A DNA stretch of 52,616 nt from Fibrobacter sp. (GCF_017551775.1 NZ_JAFZKX010000038.1:1-52616), one strand, 5' to 3'; shown: positions 32,048-41,304, counted from the stretch's first letter. The notes: generated from the sequence alone by a model not told the origin. Numbers and translations are program-made.

Positions 32048-34507
32048 ATGCAGAAAAGCGCGATTTCCATAATGAAGAAAATGGCCGTCCTGCTCCTGAC
32101 CGCAGGCATCGGCCTCTCCATGGCGGGCTGGGACGGCAAGTCCAAAGAAAAGCCCGAAACGACGGTCATCGACCAGAAGACCTTCTACCTCATCAAGAAC
32201 GAGGCCAACCTCGCCTGGTTCGCCGATACCGTGAACCGCACCGCGGGCAAGAGCATGCTCAACGCCAAGCTGACCGCGCCCATGAACATGAGGCACAAGC
32301 TGTTCGTGCCCATCGCGGCAGGCAAGGGCGACACGCAGTTCGGCGGCATATTCGACGGCGACGGCTACACCATATCGGACCTCTACATCGACGCCGCCAA
32401 AATTGGCGAAATCGAGAACCCCAACTGCGAAAAGGAAAAGGCCAAGTGCAACGCCCAGAACGTCGCCTTCATCGCGGTTCTCGGCGGGGGCACGGTCAAG
32501 AACCTAGTACTCGAAAACGTCGACATCACCGCCTCCACGAACGCGGGCGACATCCTGAGCAAGGAGCAGCCGATTACGGTCGGTAGCGTCGTCGCCTGGC
32601 AGACATCCGGAACCATCGAAGCCTGCTTCGCCACCGGCAACATCCAGACCAGCGGCAAGGGTAACGTCGTGGGCGGCATCGTCGGCAACATGAAGGGCGG
32701 CACCGCCAAGAACAACCTGAGCACCGTAAACATCCACGTGAGCGGCGACGAATCGTACGCGGGCGGAACCGTGGGCGTCATCCGCGGGAATGTCACCCTC
32801 CAGTCGAACGCATACGACGGCAGCAGCATCGTCAACAACGGGGACGGCTCCATCGGCGGCGTGATAGGCCACCTCGAAAACGGGACGGCGACCTTGTCGC
32901 ACTGCTACTACGACACCGACATCGCTGACGACGGCATCGGCTTTACCACGAAGGATACCACGAAGGTGGAACTCAAGGGATCCACCTCCGGCGAAAAGAA
33001 CCTCAACAGCGCCACAGTCGTCTGCGGGCTCAACAACGGCAATCTGGCCGAGGGCTCATGCCCCGAGGGAATCTGGAACCAGGGCGCCACGCACATCTCG
33101 CTCAACAAGGCCTCGCTGAACGAAAACGGGAAAATCGTCTACCAGATTACCTTCGACGCGAACAAGGGCGTGTTCTCCAAGAGCGCGAAGACGAGCAAGC
33201 TGCTCGAAGCGGGCGAAACGATTACCGCGACCGAAATTACCGAGCCCCTCCGCGGCGACACCGTATTCGCGGGCTGGGCGCTCACCGCAGACGCCGAAAC
33301 CCCAGCCGCAGACCTCGGGGTTGCCGCGAAGGCCACGACTGTCTATGCCGTATGGAAGAATATGTTCGCAATAACCTTTAACGCGAATGGCGGCGCATTC
33401 CTCAACGAAGCCGGAGAAACCGTAATCGGGGACGCTTCGAAAATCGTCGCCGAAAACGCAGAAATCAACATGGAAGGCATCCGCATAGGCACGACCTACG
33501 GGGTCGACGAGACCACCTTCTACTTTGTCGGCTGGGCCACCGAAGCGGACGCCGAAGAGCCGCTGGAATCGCTCGGGACAGCGACCGGCAACGCCACCTT
33601 CTATGCGCTCTGGCGCGAAGAAGTGACCTACACCGTGACATTCGACGCGGGCATCGGCGGGTATTCCGTCGCGTTCGTGAAAGAAGACGGCAAGGCGGTA
33701 AAGCCCGACGATCCGAAAGCCGAAGGCTACACGTTCGGAGGCTGGTTCAATGGCGAAACGGCTTACGACTTCGACGAGGTCGTCACCAAGGACCTGACGC
33801 TCACCTCCCAGTGGAAGCCGGTCGAATACAAGATCACCTACGAGCTCGGTGAGGGCAAGAACCACAAGGACAATCCGGCGACCTACACCGTCGAGACCGC
33901 GACCATCGCGCTTGGCGCCCCCACAAAAGAAGGCTACTCCTTCGACGGCTGGTTCTACGACAACAAATACACCGACAGGGCGACCCAGATTACGAAGGGC
34001 TCTACCGGCGACATGACGCTGTACGCCAAGTGGGAAATAGAGACCTTCACGGTTACCTACATGGCGGGCCGCTACGGGAAGGGAATCGTCGCATCCGACC
34101 TGAAGGAATACGGATTCGAAATCAACCTGAGCAAAAAGACCTATACCCGCGAAGGCTACAAGCAGACCGGATGGTCCACGACCGACGGCGGAAAACTCGC
34201 ATACAAGCTCGGCGAGAAATACGACAAGAACGAAGGGCTTTCGCTATTCCCCTACTGGGAAGAAGACCCGGACGCCATCAGGCATAGCACCGTCGCGGCC
34301 GGCCCGAAGTTCGGGGCTGTCGCACACGGAAGGACGCTCGAGATCTACGGCATCGCCCCGGGCACAAGCCTGACCGTGTTCGACATGAACGGGCGCGCAA
34401 TCCACAGGACGCTCTCGACATCCGCCAGCAGCTCCGTCACGATCGCGAAACCCGGCATCTACATGGTAAAGGCCGGCAACAACGTCGCGAGAGTCGGTAT
34501 CAGGTAA
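32048..34507 (+). CDS. Surface protein with InlB-type B-repeats and sorting-like tail
   Basis: 819 residues with a signal peptide (MKKMAVLLLTAGIGLSMAG after an 8-residue extension). Residues 20-330 include GLUG-like right-handed helix repeats (FIAVLGGGTVKNLVLENVDI, VVGGIVGNMKGGTAKNNLS). Residues 360-720 carry at least four InlB/Listeria-Bacteroides B-repeats, recognised by GYTFGGWFNGE, GYSFDGWFYDN and LYAKWE-type ends. The last 70 residues (LEIYGIAPGTSLTVFDMNG to KPGIYMVKAGNNVARVGIR) resemble a type IX secretion C-terminal sorting domain. Together these suggest a cell-surface adhesin or matrix protein. GGAG before the first ATG supports this start. Its stop directly abuts the convergent glycosyltransferase stop. 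Confidence 0.8.
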   Translation: MQKSAISIMKKMAVLLLTAGIGLSMAGWDGKSKEKPETTVIDQKTFYLIKNEANLAWFADTVNRTAGKSMLNAKLTAPMNMRHKLFVPIAAGKGDTQFGGIFDGDGYTISDLYIDAAKIGEIENPNCEKEKAKCNAQNVAFIAVLGGGTVKNLVLENVDITASTNAGDILSKEQPITVGSVVAWQTSGTIEACFATGNIQTSGKGNVVGGIVGNMKGGTAKNNLSTVNIHVSGDESYAGGTVGVIRGNVTLQSNAYDGSSIVNNGDGSIGGVIGHLENGTATLSHCYYDTDIADDGIGFTTKDTTKVELKGSTSGEKNLNSATVVCGLNNGNLAEGSCPEGIWNQGATHISLNKASLNENGKIVYQITFDANKGVFSKSAKTSKLLEAGETITATEITEPLRGDTVFAGWALTADAETPAADLGVAAKATTVYAVWKNMFAITFNANGGAFLNEAGETVIGDASKIVAENAEINMEGIRIGTTYGVDETTFYFVGWATEADAEEPLESLGTATGNATFYALWREEVTYTVTFDAGIGGYSVAFVKEDGKAVKPDDPKAEGYTFGGWFNGETAYDFDEVVTKDLTLTSQWKPVEYKITYELGEGKNHKDNPATYTVETATIALGAPTKEGYSFDGWFYDNKYTDRATQITKGSTGDMTLYAKWEIETFTVTYMAGRYGKGIVASDLKEYGFEINLSKKTYTREGYKQTGWSTTDGGKLAYKLGEKYDKNEGLSLFPYWEEDPDAIRHSTVAAGPKFGAVAHGRTLEIYGIAPGTSLTVFDMNGRAIHRTLSTSASSSVTIAKPGIYMVKAGNNVARVGIR

Positions 34508-35671
34508 TCAGCCCTTCAGCAAGAAATCCACCGCGCGTTCCAGGTCTTCGACCTGACGCGCATGCACCTCAGCATAGCGTTCCGGAGCCCGGGACGCATA
34601 TTCTTTATAGATTCCGGCATCGAGCAGCTGCACAAGGCGGTTCTTGATTTCGCTTACGGAATACGGGTCGAAATAGAGCACCGCGTCTCCGCATATTTCG
34701 GGCACGGAAGTCGTGCCGCTCGCCGCCACGGGCACGCCATAGCGCATGGATTGCACCGGTGGGTAACCGAATCCCTCGTTCAGCGAAGGGAACACGAACG
34801 CGTACGCATTCTTGTGCAGGAATTCCAGTTCCTTGCTTTCCACATAGCCGAGCAGCACAAAGCGGTCCCTGTGCTTGAGGTGGCGCAGGTACGCACGCGC
34901 ATTCGTCGCCCCGGTAATGACCATCTTCATGTCGAGCGACTTGCCCTGCGATTCGTACATGCCCACCAGCTCGTCGAACGCGATGGCGGCGCGCAGGTTG
35001 TTCTTTTCCCAGCGGGCCCCGCTCGTGAGCAAGAAATACTTTTTCGCGGCAACTCCCGGCGGCAAAAATCCTTCCGGTTCATATTCCGTCATGGGGCTGT
35101 AGAATACCGGTATTTCCAAATCCATGAGTTCCGGGAAGAACGACTTGATGGACGCGCGGCTGTGTTCGCTCACGGTAATGGCGCGGACCTTGCCCTCGGC
35201 CATGCGGGCGGCAAGAGTCTGGTACTTGGGCTTGTAGAAATACTTCTTCCAGGATTCGCGGTAGCGAACAAGCGCTTCCATCTTCTGCCCGAACTTCTTC
35301 GCGAAACCCACGCCCGCCCAGCTGTACTGCATTTCGAGGGCGCGGACGCCGTGCCATGTGAACACGAAATCCTTCACGGAAATGTCCCAGCGTTTTTCGA
35401 GAGAGTAGAGCGGCGTGTAGAAAGTGTCGATGCCGTTTTCGTCAACGATCTGCTGCGGGGTCTTCTCGTTGATATCGAACAGGGGGATGCCCTTTTCCTT
35501 GCAGGCCTCGACAATCGCGGGGGCCAGATACTTCTTGCTGTCGAACGCACAGCAGAAACCCGCACCGCGCTTCACCAGCGCCCAGAAAATCACTTCGCCG
35601 TAACTTCCGCCGCCATGGAACTTGGCGCTATGGATGGGCTGGACCGCAACAAGGTTAAAAAGCAGGTTCAT
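34508..35671 (-). CDS. GT4-family glycosyltransferase
   Basis: 387-residue GT-B-fold retaining glycosyltransferase. The N-terminal nucleotide-fold entry is FHGGGSYGEVIFWALV. The C-terminal donor-binding site has SLNEGFGYPPVQSMRYGVPV, the E-x7-E-like motif of GT4 enzymes, followed by PEICGDAVLYFDP. The ATG has GAGGTGAG as ribosome-binding site and lies 2 nt after the stop of the upstream glycosyltransferase; the open frame further upstream is shadow of that gene. Last gene of the flippase-licD-GT operon, so it probably adds a sugar to the glycan assembled there. Donor and acceptor are unknown. Confidence 0.85.
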   Translation of the reverse strand: MNLLFNLVAVQPIHSAKFHGGGSYGEVIFWALVKRGAGFCCAFDSKKYLAPAIVEACKEKGIPLFDINEKTPQQIVDENGIDTFYTPLYSLEKRWDISVKDFVFTWHGVRALEMQYSWAGVGFAKKFGQKMEALVRYRESWKKYFYKPKYQTLAARMAEGKVRAITVSEHSRASIKSFFPELMDLEIPVFYSPMTEYEPEGFLPPGVAAKKYFLLTSGARWEKNNLRAAIAFDELVGMYESQGKSLDMKMVITGATNARAYLRHLKHRDRFVLLGYVESKELEFLHKNAYAFVFPSLNEGFGYPPVQSMRYGVPVAASGTTSVPEICGDAVLYFDPYSVSEIKNRLVQLLDAGIYKEYASRAPERYAEVHARQVEDLERAVDFLLKG

Positions 35672-35673
35672 CC

Positions 35674-36690
35674 TCACCTCCCCAGGATTTTTCCGATAAC
35701 CCTCAAGGGGAACACGAGGAACGGCATCTTCTTGTACAGCCACGCAAGCGACTTGGCGAAGGCGTAACTGCGGATGATGTAGGCGCCGGCGGCCCCCACC
35801 TTGCGGGTCTGGAACTCGAACGCTTCCTTCGCGTGCGCAATCACGTCGTCGTAATATTCGTTGATGGTAATGCTCTTGTCGGCATTCACCGTCACGGGAA
35901 TGTTCTTCAAATTCGTGTAGAAATCCCTGCGCAAAATTTTCGGCAAGAAGAGATCCATGCTTGCGGGCACCTTGTGGCCGCGGGTATCGATGATTCGCGA
36001 GCCGAAGAAGTGCAACACCTTCGCCGTGGGCAAGAAACGGTTGCCGTAGGCCAGCTGGCAGTTCCAACCGCCGGGCATCTTCTTGGTGATGTAGCCGAAC
36101 TTGAAGTTCGTCTCGGCGAGGCTAGCCATGTCGTAGGGGAAGTTCTTGGACACGCAATAAAGCCACAGCTCGTGCCAGGTCTCGAAGAACTTGCGCGCCT
36201 CGGGAGTATCCGCCGCAAACATCACTCCCCCATTGAAAATTTCGTCGTTCAGGATAGGCGAAAAGCCCATCATCTTCGCATTGTTCAAGACCTTCTTGCG
36301 GTTGATGGCCTTCGATAGGTTCGTGTGGAAATCGAGCACCGCGTAGATGCCGCCCATCCATTCCTCGGGAATCGAGAGGTCGCCCACGATCGCGATGTCG
36401 GAATCCATGTACAAGAAGTCGCCATCGACCACGTTGCGCATGACCGTCTTCAGGTAACGGGAGCGCAGCATCGGCGTGAACTTCTCGTCGAGCGTGAGCA
36501 CCTTGAGCTCATCCACCGCATCCTTGAGAACCGCGCGCGGCCCCGTGAGAGTCGCCGCCGTCTTGTCGTCGGTCAAGAGCGTCACGAAGGCGCCCGGGTT
36601 ATGCACGCGCAAAGAGGCGATCGCCACGAGCGTCTGCTCGCAGAAAAAATCCTTCGGGGAACTGGTCAGAACAAAAAGGTACTTCACCAT
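35674..36690 (-). CDS. GT-A fold glycosyltransferase (GT8-like)
   Basis: 338 residues. The N-terminal nucleotide-binding half holds TLVAIASLRVHNPGAFVTLL and a DxD-type metal site in FLYMDSDIAIVGDL. DEIFNGGVMFA is the substrate-binding NGG motif seen in glycogenin-like and GT8 enzymes, and LHFFGSRI holds the usual His of the second metal site. C-terminal amphipathic helices with a basic end (FLVFPLRVIGKILGR) could bind the membrane. Twelve nucleotides downstream of licD in the same operon. Donor sugar unknown. Confidence 0.75.
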   Translation of the reverse strand: MVKYLFVLTSSPKDFFCEQTLVAIASLRVHNPGAFVTLLTDDKTAATLTGPRAVLKDAVDELKVLTLDEKFTPMLRSRYLKTVMRNVVDGDFLYMDSDIAIVGDLSIPEEWMGGIYAVLDFHTNLSKAINRKKVLNNAKMMGFSPILNDEIFNGGVMFAADTPEARKFFETWHELWLYCVSKNFPYDMASLAETNFKFGYITKKMPGGWNCQLAYGNRFLPTAKVLHFFGSRIIDTRGHKVPASMDLFLPKILRRDFYTNLKNIPVTVNADKSITINEYYDDVIAHAKEAFEFQTRKVGAAGAYIIRSYAFAKSLAWLYKKMPFLVFPLRVIGKILGR

Positions 36691-36702
36691 GTCACAATCC
36701 TC

Positions 36703-37512
36703 CTAGTCCTTCCACCACGCATTGCTATCATGCGTAATGCGCTTTTCTTCGGGCGGGAGCTTCATATAGTCTCCATACATACGCTTGAGCAAATAATCGT
36801 AATTGGCAAAACTCGTGTACTCGCGGTTTTCGAACGGGAATACGGTCTGCGGAAGCATTTTTTCCTTGTCCAGGACGGAGTCGACGCGATTGTCGAAAAA
36901 GAGGCTCGTCACGTACTTGGACTTCTTGATATCGTAACGGCGATGGAACCATTCCACGAACCGGCAGAAGCGCTTGCGGCCCACGACATAGGTAAACGCA
37001 TTCAGCACCCTCTTGTAAAAAAGATTCCAGGCATTCAGCGTCTTCGACGAAAAGTCCGTATCCATGGCAAGGCAAATGACGCGGATAAAAGCCGCAATCT
37101 GGCAATAGATTTTCGCAAAGAACATCGAAGACGGAAGTCCGTCGTACGGGAACACATCGACCCAGAGGCCGCCGGCTTCCTTGTGCCGATCCGCCTTTAC
37201 CACGGTCCTGCCGTCGCATATCTTCGCGAACGGGTAGAAATAGTCGTCGCAGGTATCGTCCTTGACTTCCAGCCATTCCGCCTTCTTGACATTCTTGTCT
37301 TTCAGCAGGGCCAAAAGCTTGTCATAGTCATCGCGCATGACGATGATATCCAGGTCGTCATCCCAGGGGATAAAACCCTTGTGGCGCACAGCCCCCAGGA
37401 GCGTACCGCAAGCGATGTAGTAACGAAGCCCGTTCTCGTTGCAGATACGCGCAATCTCGTCCATGATGCCCATCAGGATTTCGCGATATTCCGCGTGTTC
37501 AATCTTTCTCAT
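36703..37512 (-). CDS. LicD-family phosphotransferase
   Basis: LicD/fukutin-type nucleotidyltransferase-fold enzyme. Family members transfer a phospho-polyol or phosphocholine group from a CDP-activated donor to a glycan. The signature YYIACGTLLGAVRHKGFIPW runs into DDDLDIIVMRDDY, with the metal-binding Asp residues in place. 269 residues. Its ATG overlaps the flippase stop as ATGA. A cytidylyltransferase gene about 2.6 kb away on the other side of the divergent promoter would supply the CDP donor. The transferred group cannot be read from sequence; choline-handling genes (licA, licB) are absent, which makes phosphocholine less likely. Confidence 0.88.
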   Translation of the reverse strand: MRKIEHAEYREILMGIMDEIARICNENGLRYYIACGTLLGAVRHKGFIPWDDDLDIIVMRDDYDKLLALLKDKNVKKAEWLEVKDDTCDDYFYPFAKICDGRTVVKADRHKEAGGLWVDVFPYDGLPSSMFFAKIYCQIAAFIRVICLAMDTDFSSKTLNAWNLFYKRVLNAFTYVVGRKRFCRFVEWFHRRYDIKKSKYVTSLFFDNRVDSVLDKEKMLPQTVFPFENREYTSFANYDYLLKRMYGDYMKLPPEEKRITHDSNAWWKD

Positions 37513-38951
37513 TTTGCACCTTCCGCCTGCTTACGGTCGTCATCGAGTTTTTTCTTCGCCACCATCCAGTAGAGCCCGAGGAGAGCGAGGATCACCACAT
37601 AGACAACGGCCTTCTGCCACAGTTCAAGGATAAAGATATCCATGTTGATGACTATATAAAACACGATCAGGCCAACAATCCATACCGCTTGCGAAATGAG
37701 CCGCGAGGAATACGGACGGAGCCCCATCTTGAAAAGGTAGATGTTGTTGCAGACAATCGCTACAATGTTGTATGTAAGCATGGAGAGGGCGGCCCCCACC
37801 AGGCCAAACGCGGGAATCAGCAAATAGCCCGAAACCAAAGCGACACCGAGCGAAATCACATCCATGATAAGCGAATAGAGGCTCTTGCCCATGCCGTTCA
37901 GGACCACGATGGACATGCCGCCAAAACCTGCCACCAGGTGCACCAGCAAAAGGATTCCCAGGGTTTCCGGCTGCACGATAAAGTCCTTGCCCGCAATTCC
38001 GAGAATGAGGTCCGGGAAAAGCACGATGAAGAACCCGATGAGCAACTGGATAAACGTCACCATGAATACGCAATAGCTGTAAACCGGCTTCAAATCCGTA
38101 TGGAGCCTTCCCTTGTCCATTCCCGCGACAACAGGCGTAAGGATAGGCGTAAAGCCCACGCGAATGGTCTGGAGCGCATTCGAAATGGTCACCATGATGC
38201 CGTAGGCGCCCGCCTTTTCGGGCCCGAGGAAAAGCATCACCATCCAGAGGCTGGAACGCACCAGGAACGAAGACACGAACTCGCCGAAACCGAGGGGGAG
38301 CGAATACTTCAGGAGAGCGCCGGAAACCGTTTTGCCCGGGCGGAGGGGCATATCGGGGAACTGCCCGCGCAGCAGCACAAAATGGACGCAGAAGCCGACA
38401 ACCTGTCCGGCGAGAAGACCGAGCGGAAGGGCGTGCGGAATGTCCAGGAAATAAAGCGCGATGGACACCGCCGGAGCAAGTGTCACCGTCAAGAAGGAAT
38501 TCACGAACACAGCATTCTGCGGGCGGCGATTGCCTTCCGACGCCGTGCTGAACACATAGGTGCCCACATAGAACAAGAGCGAAAGCGCGTACCAGGGCAT
38601 TTCCTTCGAAACGAGCGGCGTGAAGGAGCCCACGAAAATGACCGCCGTACAGAACAGGGCGATGGCGGCCGAAATCCAGAAGGATTCCATGATGCCGTCG
38701 TGCGGAGAACGCCCGGAAAGCTTGTTCTGCGGAAGGTACCAGTAAAGGCCCTTGTCGAGGCCCAGTGTAGCGGAGTGCGCAATAGTGAGGAGGAGTGTCT
38801 GCGACGACACGAAAATACCAAACTCGGCAGCACCGAAAATACGCGCCATAACGAACGTCAGGAGCGGGCCGCAAACCTTGAGGATTGTACCCACGACATT
38901 GACGATCATGGCTTTTTTCAGGAACTTGCTATCAGTCTCTAAATTGCCCAT
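37509..38951 (-). CDS. Polysaccharide flippase (MOP superfamily)
   Basis: 480-residue multi-helix membrane protein of the Wzx/MurJ type that moves lipid-linked glycans across the inner membrane. It begins KKAMIVNVVGTILKVCGPLL and has FVMARIFGAAEFGIFVSSQT, typical of polysaccharide-synthesis exporters, with about 12-14 helices. It is the first gene of the leftward glycan operon, coupled to licD by a 4-nt overlap. A TATATTTG box ends 7 nt before the ATG with no ribosome-binding site visible, suggesting a leaderless message. The exported glycan is presumably decorated by the LicD and glycosyltransferase products. Confidence 0.88.
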   Translation of the reverse strand: MGNLETDSKFLKKAMIVNVVGTILKVCGPLLTFVMARIFGAAEFGIFVSSQTLLLTIAHSATLGLDKGLYWYLPQNKLSGRSPHDGIMESFWISAAIALFCTAVIFVGSFTPLVSKEMPWYALSLLFYVGTYVFSTASEGNRRPQNAVFVNSFLTVTLAPAVSIALYFLDIPHALPLGLLAGQVVGFCVHFVLLRGQFPDMPLRPGKTVSGALLKYSLPLGFGEFVSSFLVRSSLWMVMLFLGPEKAGAYGIMVTISNALQTIRVGFTPILTPVVAGMDKGRLHTDLKPVYSYCVFMVTFIQLLIGFFIVLFPDLILGIAGKDFIVQPETLGILLLVHLVAGFGGMSIVVLNGMGKSLYSLIMDVISLGVALVSGYLLIPAFGLVGAALSMLTYNIVAIVCNNIYLFKMGLRPYSSRLISQAVWIVGLIVFYIVINMDIFILELWQKAVVYVVILALLGLYWMVAKKKLDDDRKQAEGAK

Positions 38952-38958
38952 GGTTTTC

Positions 38959-38966
38959 CAAATATA
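38959..38966 (-). promoter_or_regulatory. Promoter box TATATTTG for the flippase operon
   Basis: Exact TAnnTTTG match on the minus strand, followed by 7 nt and the ATG. It shares a 100-bp divergent region with the aminotransferase promoter, so one regulator could control both arms. Confidence 0.5.
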
Positions 38967-39020
38967 GATTTATTCCTCAAGGGAACCAGTCCAAGCATGG
39001 ATAAGTCCCGATGAATTAAC

Positions 39021-39027
39021 TATATTG
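39021..39027 (+). promoter_or_regulatory. Promoter box TATATTG for the aminotransferase operon
   Basis: TATATTG lies 25 nt before the ATG, with AAGGAG as ribosome-binding site; it drives the rightward arm of the glycan locus. Confidence 0.4.
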
Positions 39028-39052
39028 TACGACAACACGACAAGGAGTCTGA

Positions 39053-40120
39053 ATGTACTACGTAAATCCCATCATCAAGAGTTTTTTCCGCACGAACCAG
39101 CCCGAAGGACGCGGCAAATACGTGAGACTCGACCAGAACGAAAACCCGGATGGGATACCGCAATGGCTCTTTGACAAGGCGATGGCGAAAGTCACGCCGG
39201 AATACCTTTCCATCTACCCCGAAGAATCCAAACTCACCGAAGAATACGCGAAGGTCATCGGCCTCACCGCAGAAAACATCGCGCTCACCGACGGTAGCGT
39301 CGTCGCGATGGGTTATGCCATCAAGGTGTTCGGAGAACCGGGCAAGGACCTCATCTGCGTCACCCCGACGTTCGGCATGTACAAGGTCTACGCCGACATG
39401 CAGGGCATGAACACGAAGTTCGTCCACTACGAAAGCGACTACACGTTCGACATCAACAAACTGCTCGCCGAAATCAACGAGAATACGAGCCTCGTTTCCA
39501 TCGTGAACCCGAACATGCCTATCGGCAACGCCTACACCATGGACGAAATCCGCAAGGTTCTCGACAAGGCCAAGGCGAACAACGCGCTCGTCATCGTCGA
39601 CGAGGCGTACTACCTGTTCCACAAGGAAACGGCCCTCCCGCTCCTCAAGGAATACGACAACCTCATCATCCTCCGCACCTTCTCGAAGATGCTCTCCATG
39701 CCGGGGCTGCGCATCGGTGTCGTCATCTCCAGCGCCGAAAACGCCCAGTACATCCGCAACTACAAGCCGCACTACACGGTGAACGCGGTGGCGCTCGCCG
39801 TCGCCGAAGAAATGGTCGCGAACTACGACCGCGTCGTGAAAGAACTCACCGAGAAGTTCGAAGCCGGCAAGAAGTGCCTGCTCGAAGCCCTCGACAAGAC
39901 CGGATATTCCTACATCCCGACGGAAGGATGCTTCATCTGCATCACGCCGAAGCACAGGACCGCCGAGTACATCACCGACGAGCTCAAGAACCGCGGCATC
40001 CTCATCTTCTGCGGCAAGGGCGATTCCGCAGGGTTCCTGCGCGTCACCATCTGGGACAAGAAGTACATGGAAATGTTCATGAAGGAACTCGTTCAGATCG
40101 ACGTTCCGGAAGGAGCCTAA
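39053..40120 (+). CDS. HisC-like PLP aminotransferase
   Basis: 355-residue class I/II (fold-type I) aminotransferase close to histidinol-phosphate aminotransferases. Key motifs are RLDQNENPDG near the N-terminus, VNPNMPIGN for the substrate/PLP region, VDEAYYLF with the PLP Asp, and RTFSKMLSMPGLRIG with the Schiff-base Lys at K212. No other his genes are nearby; the cytidylyltransferase gene starts 1 nt after its stop. The setting therefore suggests amination of a phosphorylated keto compound for CDP activation, as reported for a HisC-like enzyme making serinol phosphate in Campylobacter. Histidine synthesis remains the alternative. Confidence 0.82.
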   Translation: MYYVNPIIKSFFRTNQPEGRGKYVRLDQNENPDGIPQWLFDKAMAKVTPEYLSIYPEESKLTEEYAKVIGLTAENIALTDGSVVAMGYAIKVFGEPGKDLICVTPTFGMYKVYADMQGMNTKFVHYESDYTFDINKLLAEINENTSLVSIVNPNMPIGNAYTMDEIRKVLDKAKANNALVIVDEAYYLFHKETALPLLKEYDNLIILRTFSKMLSMPGLRIGVVISSAENAQYIRNYKPHYTVNAVALAVAEEMVANYDRVVKELTEKFEAGKKCLLEALDKTGYSYIPTEGCFICITPKHRTAEYITDELKNRGILIFCGKGDSAGFLRVTIWDKKYMEMFMKELVQIDVPEGA

Positions 40121-40121
40121 T

Positions 40122-40838
40122 ATGAAGCATATCGCCATCATCCTCGCGGGCGGAGTCGGAAAGCGCATGGGAGGCGCAATGCCCAAGCAGTTCCTCTCCC
40201 TCAACGACAAGCCCGTAATCGTCTACACGCTCGAGAATTTCCAGCGGAACGAGAACGTCGACGGCATAGTCGTCGTGTGCGTGGAAGACTGGATTGAGCA
40301 CCTGAAGGAAATCCTCGACGAATACAAGATTACCAAGGTGAAGTGGATTGTCGCAGGCGGCGACACCTCGCACGATTCAACGAGAAACGGCATCTTCTTC
40401 TTGCGCGACAAGCTCGAGGACGGCGACCAGATTATCATTCACGATGCCGCCCGCCCGATCCTCCCGCAGGCGGCCATCAACGAGATGTTGCGCATCTCGC
40501 ACGAGAAGGGCAACGCCTCGCTCGCCATCCCCTGCCACGAAACCGTGCTCTTCACCGACGACGGCAAGAGCGGCGACAAGGAACTCGACCGCAGTTCCAT
40601 CATGCGCGTGCAGACCCCGCAGGCCTACAACTACAAGTTCATCCGTGAACTCTACGAACAGGCCGAAAAAGACGACAAGCACGACTTCATCTACGCGGAC
40701 CTCGTCGCCATCTACTACGGCAAGCGCATCTATTTTTCCAAAGGTTTCACGAACAACATCAAGATTACCCGCAAGGAGGACATCCCCCTGTGCAAGTCCT
40801 TGATGAAGTTCAGCGAAGAAGACCTGTTCAATTCGTAA
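40122..40838 (+). CDS. TarI/IspD-like cytidylyltransferase
   Basis: 238 residues of the CTP:polyol-phosphate cytidylyltransferase family. The nucleotide loop is AIILAGGVGKRMGG with PKQFLSL after it. IIIHDAARPILPQ is conserved, and the C-terminal FTNNIKITRKEDI is closer to TarI (ribitol-5-phosphate) and related enzymes than to IspD, whose loop usually begins AAG. It would make a CDP-activated polyol or amino-polyol, the donor type used by LicD proteins. Tightly coupled to the aminotransferase (1 nt) and 15 nt ahead of rpiB. An IspD role in isoprenoid synthesis cannot be excluded. Confidence 0.85.
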   Translation: MKHIAIILAGGVGKRMGGAMPKQFLSLNDKPVIVYTLENFQRNENVDGIVVVCVEDWIEHLKEILDEYKITKVKWIVAGGDTSHDSTRNGIFFLRDKLEDGDQIIIHDAARPILPQAAINEMLRISHEKGNASLAIPCHETVLFTDDGKSGDKELDRSSIMRVQTPQAYNYKFIRELYEQAEKDDKHDFIYADLVAIYYGKRIYFSKGFTNNIKITRKEDIPLCKSLMKFSEEDLFNS

Positions 40839-40853
40839 TATCAGGAGTCAAAA

Positions 40854-41294
40854 ATGTTCAAGACCATCGCCATCGGCTGCGACCACGCCGCCGTAGAATA
40901 CAAGGACAAGCTCAGCGCCATCCTCAAGGAGCAGGGCTACAACGTCCTCAACATGGGTACCGATTCCACCGAATCCTGCGACTACCCGATTTACGCCAAC
41001 AAGGTATGCGACAAGGTCGTTTCGAAAGAAGCTGACTGCGGCATCCTCATCTGCGGCACGGGTATCGGCATGAGCATGGCGGCAAACAAGAGGAAGGGCA
41101 TCCGCGCAGCTGTCTGCGGCGACCTCAAGTCTAGCGAATTCACCAGGCTCCACAACAATGCGAACGTGCTCTGCATGGGCGCGCGCATCATCCCCTTCGA
41201 ACTCTGCGAGCAAATTACGAAGAAATTCCTCGAAACCGAGTTCATGGGTGGCAAGCACAAGGTGCGTATCGACATGTTCGAGCCCGCCGAATAA
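40854..41294 (+). CDS. rpiB: Ribose-5-phosphate isomerase B
   Basis: Interconverts ribose 5-phosphate and ribulose 5-phosphate. 146 residues; IAIGCDHAAVEYKDKL and GILICGTGIGMSMAANKRKG carry the phosphate loop and the catalytic Cys of RpiB. HNNANVLCMGARII is also standard. It lies downstream of the aminotransferase and cytidylyltransferase, so it may feed ribulose 5-phosphate into the CDP-polyol route as well as serving the pentose phosphate pathway. A good ribosome-binding site (CAGGAG) precedes the ATG. Confidence 0.93.
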   Translation: MFKTIAIGCDHAAVEYKDKLSAILKEQGYNVLNMGTDSTESCDYPIYANKVCDKVVSKEADCGILICGTGIGMSMAANKRKGIRAAVCGDLKSSEFTRLHNNANVLCMGARIIPFELCEQITKKFLETEFMGGKHKVRIDMFEPAE

Positions 41295-41304
41295 AAAGGC
41301 CTCT

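Noticed and set aside
35672-36067. N-terminal extension of the GT4 glycosyltransferase
   Set aside because: It overlaps the upstream glycosyltransferase in another frame; the ATG with GAGGTGAG at 35671 gives a normal GT4 start.
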